The notes under the pieces were generated by a model, which had not been told where the DNA came from, did not search any database, and worked only from the letters and a program-made list of their open reading frames with translations. A DNA stretch of 12,426 nucleotides from Pseudomonadota bacterium (GTDB lineage: Bacteria > Pseudomonadota > Alphaproteobacteria > Rhizobiales > Xanthobacteraceae): contig JAEZEY010000486.1 of assembly GCA_023432845.1 (NCBI GenBank), positions 1-12,426 on the forward strand. Reading direction: 5' to 3'. This document shows, one piece after another, positions 1-7,364 of the stretch. The position numbers and the translations under genes are program-made. Within the stretch, counting starts at the first letter, position 1. Every line of letters begins with the position of its first letter.

Positions 1-158
1 TCGCCGAGGCTGAACGCAGCACGCCGGCGGCCGAACCGGCGCCGCAGTTGCGCACGGCCTTCTCGGCAGCGCCCTCGAACAGCGGCTCCACGCTGGCCGG
101 CGCCCAGCCGGTCGTCCCGGTCGGCTCCTTCGATCAGCGCTGGTTAGGCGCCCGCTAA
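1..158 (+). CDS. 3' end of an unidentified gene (partial)
   Basis: Only the last 51 or so codons of this gene are in the window, read in the frame that starts at base 3 and ends at the TAA at 156-158. The visible protein is Ala/Pro/Ser-rich (AEPAPQ, SAAPSNSGS) and ends PVVPVGSFDQRWLGAR. That is a low-complexity linker followed by a tidier tail, as in many secreted or envelope-associated proteins. The frame is open from the window edge, and its GC-rich third positions fit a real gene end. No domain is visible and I do not recognise the family. A cell-wall enzyme is possible but is only a guess. The GIY-YIG gene starts 73 bases downstream on the same strand. Confidence 0.5.
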   Translation, partial: AEAERSTPAAEPAPQLRTAFSAAPSNSGSTLAGAQPVVPVGSFDQRWLGAR

Positions 159-190
159 TCAATCGCGTCGCGTTGTGGAAGCCTCTTGCG

Positions 191-208
191 CCCGGCTTGA
201 ATGCCGGG
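191..208. repeat. GC-rich inverted repeat between two genes
   Basis: CCCGGC-ttgaat-GCCGGG is a perfect 6-bp stem with a 6-base loop. It lies between the stop at 158 and the GIY-YIG start at 232. No T-run follows, so it is not a classical intrinsic terminator. It could still form an RNA hairpin that stabilises or ends the upstream message, or be a copy of a dispersed extragenic palindrome. Confidence 0.45.
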
Positions 209-231
209 GCGACGGTGCGAGATTGAGATCC

Positions 232-486
232 ATGGATTGCTACGTCTATGTCCTCGGCTGCCGCAGCAACGGCCGCATGCTGACTTATGTCGGCTGGACG
301 AACGACGTCGAGCGGCGGCTGGCCCAGCACAACACCGGCAAGGGCGCACGCACGACGCGCGGCCGCACCTGGCAACTGCTGCATTCGGAATGTTTCGCCA
401 GCAAGGCGGAAGCCATGAGCCGGGAATGGCATCTCAAGCGCGAGCGCGCATTCCGCAAGGAGCTGGCAAAGCGGATCACCGCCTGA
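232..486 (+). CDS. GIY-YIG nuclease-fold protein, YhbQ/UPF0213-like
   Basis: This 84-residue protein is the size of the single-domain YhbQ/UPF0213 branch of the GIY-YIG superfamily. Visible landmarks are YVYVLGC (4-10), the second signature strand as TYVGWTND (18-25) with V for the usual I, the arginine in ERRLAQHN (27-34), the GKGARTTRGR loop (37-45) typical of this subfamily, and a helical E/K/R-rich C-terminus. Members are small predicted nucleases or nucleic-acid-binding proteins, some reported to act on structured or damaged DNA; the role here is unknown. I chose the ATG at 232, which begins directly before the first domain strand. A GTG at 175 would add 19 unrelated residues. It converges with the small minus-strand gene ending at 489, leaving a 2-base gap. 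Confidence 0.88.
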   Translation: MDCYVYVLGCRSNGRMLTYVGWTNDVERRLAQHNTGKGARTTRGRTWQLLHSECFASKAEAMSREWHLKRERAFRKELAKRITA

Positions 487-488
487 TC

Positions 489-752
489 CTAATGCGGCTT
501 TGCCTCGTCGGCCGACGCCGCCATGGCGCGCGCAAGATCGACGATCTCCTGCTCGACGTCGCTGAGCCGCTCCGTGATCTCAAGGTAGCGCCGGGTGGAC
601 GCCCCGTCGGCCGCCCAGTCGCCGGTCTTGCGCGCCGCTTCGGGCTGACCCGCCATGTCGGCGATCATGGTCTCGATCTCAGCCTCAAGCCGATCTCGTT
701 CATCGGCCAGCGTATTGAGAAGCGCGGCCCGTTCTTCGGATTTTTTGCTCAT
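489..752 (-). CDS. small coiled-coil hypothetical protein
   Basis: This 87-residue, highly charged protein has no recognisable family. Two predicted helices, around residues 4-36 and 54-80, carry heptad-like hydrophobic spacing (LLNTLADERDRLEAEIETM and YLEITERLSDVEQEIVDL). They are joined by a short polar linker containing a W, which suggests a helical hairpin or coiled-coil dimer. There is no signal peptide or membrane segment. Its ATG at 752 overlaps the TGA stop of yccF (ATGA arrangement, 749-752), so the two are very likely co-transcribed and translationally coupled. That overlap is the best argument that the gene is real. Function cannot be stated. Confidence 0.7.
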   Translation of the reverse strand: MSKKSEERAALLNTLADERDRLEAEIETMIADMAGQPEAARKTGDWAADGASTRRYLEITERLSDVEQEIVDLARAMAASADEAKPH

Positions 753-1153
753 GCCGGGACAATAACCTTACCAATCGGCCACAGCGCAAGACCCGCGAGC
801 TTGAGATGTGCCCAGGCAAAGGGAATGCCGATGATGGTGATCGCCAGCAGCAGCGCCGTCAGCACATGTCCCAGCGCCAGCCACCAACCAGCCAGGACAA
901 ACCAGATCACGTTGCCCAGGAATCCAAATGGTCCGGTGCCGACATCCTCACGGCCGAAATACTCGTCGCGCGCCACCGCGCGCTGGCCGAACGGCAGCAA
1001 GGTATAGGCGGCGATGGTGAAAGCGGCCTTGGTCCACGGAAGGCCGATGATGGTGATCGCCATGATCACCGCCGCGATGGCCCAGCCGACGGCCATCCAG
1101 AAGCCGCCGAATACGATCCACAGCAGGTTGAACAGCAGCGAAGTCGGCCCCAT
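749..1153 (-). CDS. yccF: YccF-family inner membrane protein
   Basis: This 134-residue membrane protein is built from two copies of the YccF unit. The first is about residues 6-60 (LLFNLLWIVFGGFW ... AITIIGLPWTKAAF ... LLPFGQRAV). The second is about residues 78-132 (FLGNVIWFVLAGWW ... AITIIGIPFAWAHLKLAGLALWPIG). The repeated AITIIG(L/I)P and (L/W)P(F/I)G motifs are diagnostic. E. coli YccF has a similar length. Function is poorly known; members are predicted inner membrane proteins. The ATG at 1153 is preferred because GGGAGA lies six bases upstream and the first repeat begins at once. A start at 1213 would add 20 unrelated polar residues. Its stop overlaps the start of the next gene. Confidence 0.9.
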   Translation of the reverse strand: MGPTSLLFNLLWIVFGGFWMAVGWAIAAVIMAITIIGLPWTKAAFTIAAYTLLPFGQRAVARDEYFGREDVGTGPFGFLGNVIWFVLAGWWLALGHVLTALLLAITIIGIPFAWAHLKLAGLALWPIGKVIVPA

Positions 1154-1258
1154 GGCAGGTCTCCCGTGCGCCGTCCCGGCGCGGGAATCGATGTGGGGAT
1201 ACGCACGCGGCATTTAAAGAGGCCGGGCAGGAACGGCGGCGAGGAATTCCGTGGGGTC

Positions 1259-2182
1259 TCACGCCAACCGATAGATGCGGACGGCGTTGTCGTGAAACAG
1301 CTTGACCAGGTCGGTCTCGGGCCGGTCGGCGACGGCGGCGAAGAAGCCGGCAAAGATGTCGCGGTACGAACCGGCCAGACTGTCGACCGGAAAATTGCTG
1401 GCGAACATGCAGCGGTCAGCGCCGAAGACCGCAACCGTATCGCGGATGATCGGGCCATTCGCTTCGACAGTCCACGGCAAGCCGCGCCGGCCGAGGCCGG
1501 AAATCTTGATCGCGACATTGCTGTGCGCCGCCACGCGTTCGAGCGCGGCCCGCCAGGCCGCGATCCCTTCCGGACTACGATCGGCCGGCAAGCCGGTGTG
1601 ATTGATGATGATGGTCGTGCGCGGAAAATCGGCGGCGAGGTCCGCCGCGGCATCGAGGTGCCACCACGGCGTTTGCAGGTCGTAGGACAGGCCGAACTTC
1701 TCCAGCAGTGCGTAGCCATCGCGCCAGACCGGATCGTCCACCGATCCCGGCGCGCCGCGTTTGGCGTCGGCCTGGCTTGCAGCGGCCGCCGGTTTCTGCC
1801 GGATGCCGCGCATCAATTTGCTGGAGGCGTGCGCGGCGAGCACGACCTTGATGTCGTCGCGCTCGAATTCGGCATGGCCGATGCAGGCCGTCGGCAGGCC
1901 GGTCGCGGCGTTCACGGTCTCCAGCCAGCGCGTTTCGGCAACCGGGTCGGCCCGGTCCCACTCGGCTTCCATGTGGACAGTCATACGCAGGTTGAAACCG
2001 GCGCTATCGCGACGCAAATCGTCGGGTAGATAATTGCGGCGAATGGCGGAATAGTCGCCGTAGCGGAACTCGATCGGTTCCTTATCGCAGAGCCACGGAT
2101 AGTAATTGCGCGTCAGATCCCAGAAGTGCTGGTGCGCATCGACGATCGGAATGTCGGGAAGCGTCTTGCCGGGTCCGGTCAT
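1259..2182 (-). CDS. amidohydrolase-2 family TIM-barrel metal hydrolase (COG3618-like)
   Basis: This 307-residue protein matches the amidohydrolase_2 family of metal-dependent TIM-barrel hydrolases, which includes lactonases and related decarboxylases. Landmarks in order: the HxH metal motif in VDAHQHFWD (14-22), VHMEAEW (69-75) with the acidic residue typical of this branch, RGIRQ (125-129), strand IIINHTGLP with His195, KISGL (226-230), and the terminal strand SNFPVD with the conserved Asp267. The first strand and HFWDL resemble L-rhamnono-lactonase, 2-pyrone-4,6-dicarboxylate lactonase and fuconolactonase-like proteins, so hydrolysis of a sugar or aromatic-derived lactone is a reasonable guess, not a proof. 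I chose the ATG at 2182; longer starts run across the divergent reductase gene and add an Arg/Pro-rich non-family extension. No strong ribosome site is visible. Confidence 0.85.
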   Translation of the reverse strand: MTGPGKTLPDIPIVDAHQHFWDLTRNYYPWLCDKEPIEFRYGDYSAIRRNYLPDDLRRDSAGFNLRMTVHMEAEWDRADPVAETRWLETVNAATGLPTACIGHAEFERDDIKVVLAAHASSKLMRGIRQKPAAAASQADAKRGAPGSVDDPVWRDGYALLEKFGLSYDLQTPWWHLDAAADLAADFPRTTIIINHTGLPADRSPEGIAAWRAALERVAAHSNVAIKISGLGRRGLPWTVEANGPIIRDTVAVFGADRCMFASNFPVDSLAGSYRDIFAGFFAAVADRPETDLVKLFHDNAVRIYRLA

Positions 2183-2249
2183 GGAGTATCTTTTACGCCG
2201 CCATGCGCGCCTTGCGCAATAAAGCCGGAGAGAAACGGGGGAGAACGCC

Positions 2250-3119
2250 ATGACGGGCAACATCGGTTTCATCGGCCTCGGCCTGATGGGAGAAGGCTTC
2301 ACCCGACGGCTGATCGAGAAAGGCTATCGCGTCGCCGGCTTCGACATCGACGCCGGGCGCATGAAGGCGGCCGCCGGCTGGGGCGTGATCCCGGCCGAGA
2401 CTGCGGCCGACGTGGCACGGCAAAGCGATGTCATTCTCACCTGCGTCATCAACACGGCGGCGGTCGAGGACGCGACGCTCGGGGTGACGGGTGTCGTGAC
2501 GGCGCCGGACCTCAAAGCAAAGGTCGTCGTCGATCTTTCCACCACCGAGCTCGACGCGACACACCGCATCGCCAAGGCGCTGGCCGCCAAGGGCGCGTCC
2601 TTCGTCGATGCCCCCGTGTCCGGCGGCCCCGGCGCAGCGAAGGCCGGCACCCTGGCGATCATGGCCGGCGGCGACGATGCAGCGATTGCGACTATCACGC
2701 CTTTGATGCGCGACCTCGGCACCATGACGCATATGGGCGCAGTCGGCACCGGCCAGGCGACCAAGCTTGTCAACCAGACTTTGGTGCTGACGAATTACTG
2801 CGTGATCGCCGAGGCGCTCCGGCTCGCCGAGTCCTACGGCGTCGACGCCTCGAAAATCCCGAAGGCGCTGGCGACCGGTTTTGCCGGCTCCAACCTTCTG
2901 GCGGCGGCCATGCCGCAAATGATCGCTGAGGATTTCGCGCCGCGCGGCTTTGCCCGCCAAGTTCTCAAGGATCTGGAGATGCTGCAGGCCGCCGCCCGCG
3001 AGCAGCATCTGGCAATGCCGATGGCCTCGCAGGCACTGACTTTGTACCGGCTGCTGGTCGCCTCCGGCAAAAGCGAACTGGACGCAGCGGCCGTGGTGAC
3101 GCTTTATCCGAAGCCGTAG
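2250..3119 (+). CDS. NAD(P)-dependent beta-hydroxyacid dehydrogenase (3-hydroxyisobutyrate dehydrogenase family)
   Basis: This 289-residue protein is a full-length member of the 3-hydroxyisobutyrate / tartronate-semialdehyde / 6-phosphogluconate dehydrogenase superfamily. It has an N-terminal Rossmann fold with FIGLGLMGEG (7-16) and an acidic FDID (31-34), consistent with NAD preference. The substrate loop is DLSTTE (95-100), followed by the signature DAPVSGGPGAAKAGTL (120-135). The GTGQATKLVNQ segment (166-176) holds the catalytic lysine, Lys172, and KDL (240-242) follows. The enzyme interconverts a beta-hydroxyacid and its semialdehyde; the exact substrate cannot be assigned. A GGGGGAGA site 5 bases before the ATG supports the start. 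It is divergent from the amidohydrolase (67-bp gap) and converges on dctM with a 9-bp gap, so it is not in the TRAP operon but may share its pathway. Confidence 0.9.
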   Translation: MTGNIGFIGLGLMGEGFTRRLIEKGYRVAGFDIDAGRMKAAAGWGVIPAETAADVARQSDVILTCVINTAAVEDATLGVTGVVTAPDLKAKVVVDLSTTELDATHRIAKALAAKGASFVDAPVSGGPGAAKAGTLAIMAGGDDAAIATITPLMRDLGTMTHMGAVGTGQATKLVNQTLVLTNYCVIAEALRLAESYGVDASKIPKALATGFAGSNLLAAAMPQMIAEDFAPRGFARQVLKDLEMLQAAAREQHLAMPMASQALTLYRLLVASGKSELDAAAVVTLYPKP

Positions 3120-3128
3120 GCTGCCCGG

Positions 3129-4430
3129 CTACATCAGCAGTTGCGGCAGGAACAGCGACAGGCTTGGAATGCTGGCAAGCAGCAGAAGCCTGACGCAATC
3201 GGCGGCGAGGAAGGGCAGCACACCCTGCGCCGCGACCTCGAACTTCATCTTCTCGGTCACCGAGGCGATGATGAACAGGTTCATGCCGACCGGCGGCGTG
3301 ATCAGGCCGATTTCGACCACCGATGTCACCAGCACGCCGAACCAGATCGGGTCGTAGCCGAGCTTGATGATCAGTGGAAAGAAGATCGGCAGCGTGATCA
3401 GCATCATCGACAGGCTGTCGAGGAAGCAACCGAGAATGATGTAGATCACCAGGATGATCATGATCACGCCGAAAGGCGGCAGATTGAAGCGGTTGATCAG
3501 CTCCAGCAGCAGCGCCGGCAACGTCGAGGTCTCGATGAAGAACTGCAGTACCGAGGTGCCGACCAAGATCAGGAAGATCACGGCGGTGGTCTGCGCCGTC
3601 TCCACCAGCGACTCGCGTATCACCTCCCAGGTCAGCTTGCGCCGGAAGGCCGCGAGCACCATGGCGCCGAAGGCGCCGACGGCGGCCGCTTCCGTCGGCG
3701 AGGCGATGTTGAGATAGATGCTGCCCATGACCGTGCCGAACAGGGCGGCGACCGGCGCGAGCTGGCCAAAGGCGGCGCGTTTCGCCGTCGCGTCCGCGCG
3801 GGGCGCGCGGGGCGCCATCGCCGGCCGCATCGTCACCACGATCGTAACCGCGGCGACATAGAGAACGGCGGCGAGGATGCCAGGGATCATGCCGGCCAGG
3901 AACATGCGGCCGATCGATTGCTCGGTCATGATCGCGTAGATGACCATGATGATGCTCGGCGGGATCAGGATGCCGAGCGTGCCGCCGGCGGCGACCACGC
4001 CGGCCGACAGCCGGTCGTCATAGCCGAGCGCGCGCATCTCCGGGATCGCGACGCGGGCCATGGTGGCCGCGGTGGCAAGGCTCGATCCGCACACCGCGCC
4101 GAACAGCGCGCAGGCACCGACCGTGGCCGAGGCGAGGCCGCCGCGCCAGTGGCCGATCAAGGCGTGCAACGCCTGATACAGCGAGGCCGACAGGCCGGCC
4201 CGGGCCGCGAAGGCGCCCATCATCACGAACAACGGAATGACGGACAACGAGTACGGCACCACGGTGACGAAAGGCTGCGAGCCAAGCACGAAGCCCAGGC
4301 TGAACCAGCCATTGATGGCGACGCCCCCGACGATGCCGACGACGCCCATGGCGATGGCGACGGGAACGCGCAGCCCGATGAGGACCAGAAGCGCGGCCAT
4401 TCCGATGGCGCCGATAATGGGAGGAGACAT
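3129..4430 (-). CDS. dctM: TRAP transporter large permease (DctM)
   Basis: This is the 433-residue large membrane subunit of a tripartite ATP-independent periplasmic (TRAP) transporter, which couples substrate uptake to the sodium gradient. About 11-12 hydrophobic segments are visible, with the DctM family landmarks: IPLFVMMGAFA (65-75), the GAVCGSS region (111-117), GTLGILIPPS (150-159), SPTEAAAVG (244-252), LGCFLDSLSMMLITLPIFFP (333-352) and EIGLITPPVGMNLF (373-386). The length is normal for the family. The ATG at 4430 overlaps the dctQ stop as TAATG, so translation is coupled to dctQ. A start further upstream at 4538 would lie inside dctQ and add an unrelated sequence. It is the last gene of the five-gene operon and faces the reductase gene. 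Confidence 0.95.
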   Translation of the reverse strand: MSPPIIGAIGMAALLVLIGLRVPVAIAMGVVGIVGGVAINGWFSLGFVLGSQPFVTVVPYSLSVIPLFVMMGAFAARAGLSASLYQALHALIGHWRGGLASATVGACALFGAVCGSSLATAATMARVAIPEMRALGYDDRLSAGVVAAGGTLGILIPPSIIMVIYAIMTEQSIGRMFLAGMIPGILAAVLYVAAVTIVVTMRPAMAPRAPRADATAKRAAFGQLAPVAALFGTVMGSIYLNIASPTEAAAVGAFGAMVLAAFRRKLTWEVIRESLVETAQTTAVIFLILVGTSVLQFFIETSTLPALLLELINRFNLPPFGVIMIILVIYIILGCFLDSLSMMLITLPIFFPLIIKLGYDPIWFGVLVTSVVEIGLITPPVGMNLFIIASVTEKMKFEVAAQGVLPFLAADCVRLLLLASIPSLSLFLPQLLM

Positions 4431-4921
4431 TATTCGACAGCCTTCGCCGGCAGACCGCGACGCCACAATTGAACCATCAGGGCGAGGTTCGCGAATACGG
4501 ACAGCGCGATGCCGATGAGGAACGGCGTCCAGTACCATGTCATCGGAATGCCTATGGTCTGGCTGCGGTCATACGCCTCGTTCAGCGCCTGCTGGTAGGA
4601 AAACCAGAGCACGCCAGAGAGGAAAACGGTGGCAAGCAGCGCGGCGAAGATGCGCAATGCCAACTGTACTTTCTCAGGCAGGCGTTCGACAAACAGATCG
4701 ATGGCGACATGCTGGTCCGACAGGAAGGCGTGGGGGATGGCCAGCATGGCTCCGGTCAGTACGCAGAGCTGCATGATGTCGACCATCCCTTCCACGGTCA
4801 GCGTCGAGACGCTGCGCAAGAAGATATCGGTCATGGTCAGCAGCACACCGGCGACGAACATGAACGTCGCGGCGAATGAGACGAAACGGAGGCCCCGTTC
4901 GCTCGCTGTTTCGAAAGACAT
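4430..4921 (-). CDS. dctQ: TRAP transporter small permease (DctQ)
   Basis: This 163-residue protein has four membrane segments, at about residues 11-31, 47-66, 87-108 and 129-152, the topology of DctQ-type small permeases. The loop after the second segment reads DQHVAIDLF (69-77), matching the conserved GHVxVDL-like motif of the family. DctQ pairs with DctM to form the membrane complex. It sits between dctP (70-bp gap with a strong hairpin) and dctM (one-base overlap), as in standard dctPQM operons. A GGGG run about six bases before the ATG can act as the ribosome site. Confidence 0.92.
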   Translation of the reverse strand: MSFETASERGLRFVSFAATFMFVAGVLLTMTDIFLRSVSTLTVEGMVDIMQLCVLTGAMLAIPHAFLSDQHVAIDLFVERLPEKVQLALRIFAALLATVFLSGVLWFSYQQALNEAYDRSQTIGIPMTWYWTPFLIGIALSVFANLALMVQLWRRGLPAKAVE

Positions 4922-4944
4922 CGCGGCCCCGAGCTGTTGAGGAT

Positions 4945-4979
4945 CGGCGCCGGAAAGGGTTGGCCCCTCCCCGGCGCCG
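4945..4979 (-). promoter_or_regulatory. dctP-dctQ intercistronic hairpin
   Basis: Positions 4945-4953 (CGGCGCCGG) pair perfectly with 4971-4979 (CCGGCGCCG), a 9-bp all-GC stem. In the 17-base loop, GGG (4957-4959) can also pair with CCC (4964-4966). It lies just after the dctP stop and before dctQ. No U-run follows on the minus strand. A stem-loop here would protect the dctP 3' end or partly terminate transcription, giving more binding protein than permease, a known theme in binding-protein operons. Confidence 0.65.
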
Positions 4980-4991
4980 GATGCGAGGATC

Positions 4992-5996
4992 CTACTCGTA
5001 CTTCTTCAGCGCGGTCACCATCGCGTCGTAGATTTCCCGCGAGTTGGGCAGGGTCTTCGACTGCTCATCGATGTACTGGTCGACGACCGGTTTCATCCTG
5101 GTGCGCCATTCGTCGCGGCGCGCGTCCGGCATATCGACGATCTTGTTACCGGCCTTGCGCGCTGTCTCGATCGCCGCGTCGTCGGTTTCCTTCCACAGCT
5201 TGGTCCAGATATCGACGAGGAACGGCCGGCTGTCGTCAATCACCTTGCGGATGTCCGGCGGCAACGACTTGTAGCGGTTCTCATTCATCAGCGTGTACAT
5301 GGTGACCGCGTCGATGCGAGCGTTGAGGTGGTTCTTAAAGATCTCGTAAATCTTGAAGGCGCCGACCGGGCCCCACGGCATGACGTTGCCGTCGATGACG
5401 CCGCGCTCCGCGCTTTCATAGATCTGCGTCGGCGGCATGCCGACCGGGGTCGCACCGATGGCGGTCAGCATCGCGGTAACGCTCGGCGTTGGCGCGCGCA
5501 CGCGCACGCCCTTGATCTGATCGAGATCGGTGATCGGCGCCCGCGTATGCACGGCGCTCGGTTCGGTGATGGTCATGTTGAGCATAACCGTGCCCGGGTA
5601 GTCGGCCTTGAGATACTTGTCGTACAGCTCCATCAACGCCTTGGTGCCGCCGGCGGAGGTTTTCACGGTGAAGGGCAACTCCATCAGCGTGGTGCGCGGA
5701 TGGCGGCCGCGCGGGATCGCCGGAATGCTGACTGCGACGTCGACGACGCCGGTCCGCACCTGATCGAACTGCTTGGTCGCATCGCCGAGCGCCGAGCCGG
5801 CCGCGAAGATGGTGAACTTCACCCGACCGTTCGTCTTCTCCTCGATCATTTTCGCCCAGGGCTCCATCGCGCGTGTCGTGATGAAGTGAGTCGGCGGAAA
5901 CATCAGGGACATCTTGAGTTCATACTCGGCGGCCATTGCGGAGTGGCCGGCCATGAGGGCGACGGCCGCCCCGAGCAGTATCGATTTCATTCGCAT
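4992..5996 (-). CDS. dctP: TRAP transporter substrate-binding protein (DctP family)
   Basis: This 334-residue periplasmic binding protein of the DctP family captures the substrate for the DctQM permease. A Sec signal peptide is clear: MRMKS, hydrophobic core ILLGAAVALMAG, and a cleavage site near AMA-AEYEL (residues 21-24). The family core follows: FPPTHFITT (33-41), QFDQVRTGVVDVAVS (76-90), LPFT (107-110), and GVRVRAPTPS (163-172) with the arginine that usually binds the substrate carboxylate. The alpha/beta stretch GATPVGMPPTQIYESAERGV (181-200) then DG is typical. The ligand cannot be predicted beyond an organic acid. GGGAGG (6007-6002) lies five bases before the ATG at 5996 and fixes the start. 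A longer frame upstream is a shadow of the ligase gene. The ligase stop lies 32 bp upstream. Confidence 0.93.
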   Translation of the reverse strand: MRMKSILLGAAVALMAGHSAMAAEYELKMSLMFPPTHFITTRAMEPWAKMIEEKTNGRVKFTIFAAGSALGDATKQFDQVRTGVVDVAVSIPAIPRGRHPRTTLMELPFTVKTSAGGTKALMELYDKYLKADYPGTVMLNMTITEPSAVHTRAPITDLDQIKGVRVRAPTPSVTAMLTAIGATPVGMPPTQIYESAERGVIDGNVMPWGPVGAFKIYEIFKNHLNARIDAVTMYTLMNENRYKSLPPDIRKVIDDSRPFLVDIWTKLWKETDDAAIETARKAGNKIVDMPDARRDEWRTRMKPVVDQYIDEQSKTLPNSREIYDAMVTALKKYE

Positions 5997-6028
5997 GCTT
6001 ACCTCCCTGGCTTTTTTCATTGTCATGG

Positions 6029-7357
6029 TCATGCACCGCCGGTGGCGGCTTCGGAAAAGTCCACGATCTTGGACTTGTAGTCGCTTCGCGGCAGCGAGCC
6101 GAAAGGCACGAGTTCGACGGCTGCCGAGAACACAAGTTTGGCGCGGATATCGTTTTCGATTTGCCTGGCGAGGCCTTCGGCGCCCGCCGCCTTCTCCGCG
6201 AGTTCGACGACGACCTTCAGCGGCGGGCTCTGCTTGACGCCCTTTACCCCCGGCCGGATCGAAATCACGCCGCTGACATCCGGCTGGAAGCCGTGCACCA
6301 CTTCGCGCACCGCGGACGGAAATACATTGACGCCTCGCACGATCAGCATGTCGTCGGTGCGGCCGATGCAGCGCACACGCGGCGAGGTGCGGCCGCAGGC
6401 GCAAGGCTCTGTCCAGATCACGACATGATCGCGGGTGCGGAAACGCAGCAGCGGCGCGGCCTGCTGCCGCAGATGCGTCAGCACCAGTTCGCCGCGCGCG
6501 CCATTAGTGAGCGGCACGGCAGCGCCGGTATCGGGATCGATCAGCTCGATATGTACGTAGCCGCGGCCGCCGAGATGCATGCCTTGCTTCTCCGGGCACT
6601 CGCCCCACAGCGACGGCGAGATATCGCCGATGCCCATGGCTTCGGTCACCTGCGCGCCCCAGGCGTCCTCGAGCTGCGCGCGCATCGCCGGCTCGCCGCC
6701 GCCCGGCTCGCCTGCGACCAGCAGGTTCTTCACGCTGCTGGCCCGGAGATCAAACTTCCGGTCGCGCGCCCATTCCGCGAGATGCAGCGCATAGGACGGC
6801 GTCAGTGCGATTGCTTCGGCCTTGAGGAGGCGCACCGCCATCATCAGCCGCTCGGTATTGCCGCTGCCGACCGGGATATGACACATGCCGACCTTGGCAA
6901 ATGCATCGAGCGCGGCGCCGGCAACGAAGGGCCCGGCACCATAGGTCGAAATGATGCGCGTGCCCGGGCCGATGCCAGCCGCCGTGTAACTGCGCGCCGA
7001 GGTCGTCACCCAGTTGTTCACGTCGCCCGCGGTCAACGGGATGTAGCTTGGCACGCCCGTAGTGCCGCTGGTCGAATAAATACGTGCGACCTTGTCCATC
7101 GGCACCGCAAGGTGCGTGCCGATCGGCTGATCGTCGGTGCGCGTGGCTCGAAGCTCGTCCTTTTCCGTGGTCGGCAGCTTGGCGATGTCGTCGAGACCGC
7201 CGACATCGGCCGGCGTCTCGAAGCCGGCCTTGCGCAGCTTCTGCTGATAGAAAGGCGAGTTGGCGAAAAGATACTTGATCTGCTCGCGATACAGCGCGTC
7301 GTCCAGGCGGACCTGCTCGGGCCAGGGAAGCGCTTCGACGGTCGGTTCGAGAATCAT
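6029..7357 (-). CDS. PaaK-like acyl-CoA ligase (phenylacetate-CoA ligase family)
   Basis: This 442-residue ANL-superfamily adenylating enzyme is of the short phenylacetate-CoA ligase (PaaK) type. Such enzymes make an acyl-adenylate from a carboxylic acid and ATP, then transfer it to CoA. Motifs: the phosphate loop YSTSGTTGVP (94-103), VAGEPGGGEP (214-223), the adenine/acid-binding stretch EAMGIGDISPSLWGEC (239-254), the conserved R-T-R-D (307-310), the cysteine pair CACGR (319-323) seen in PaaK proteins, the hinge GRTDDMLIVRGVNVFPS (332-348), and LPRSDYKSK (422-430) with the likely catalytic C-terminal lysine. Phenylacetate is not implied: no paa ring-oxidation genes are nearby, and the TRAP genes suggest the transported acid is the substrate. 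It begins seven bases after the upstream stop, with GAAGAAA as ribosome site inside that gene's end. Confidence 0.9.
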   Translation of the reverse strand: MILEPTVEALPWPEQVRLDDALYREQIKYLFANSPFYQQKLRKAGFETPADVGGLDDIAKLPTTEKDELRATRTDDQPIGTHLAVPMDKVARIYSTSGTTGVPSYIPLTAGDVNNWVTTSARSYTAAGIGPGTRIISTYGAGPFVAGAALDAFAKVGMCHIPVGSGNTERLMMAVRLLKAEAIALTPSYALHLAEWARDRKFDLRASSVKNLLVAGEPGGGEPAMRAQLEDAWGAQVTEAMGIGDISPSLWGECPEKQGMHLGGRGYVHIELIDPDTGAAVPLTNGARGELVLTHLRQQAAPLLRFRTRDHVVIWTEPCACGRTSPRVRCIGRTDDMLIVRGVNVFPSAVREVVHGFQPDVSGVISIRPGVKGVKQSPPLKVVVELAEKAAGAEGLARQIENDIRAKLVFSAAVELVPFGSLPRSDYKSKIVDFSEAATGGA

Positions 7358-7364
7358 GCGACTG

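Noticed and set aside
3141..4472. Long open plus-strand frame opposite dctM
   Set aside because: It is rich in His, Arg, Asp and Gln with no domain, as expected for the antisense of a GC-rich membrane protein gene. DctM on the other strand is unambiguous.
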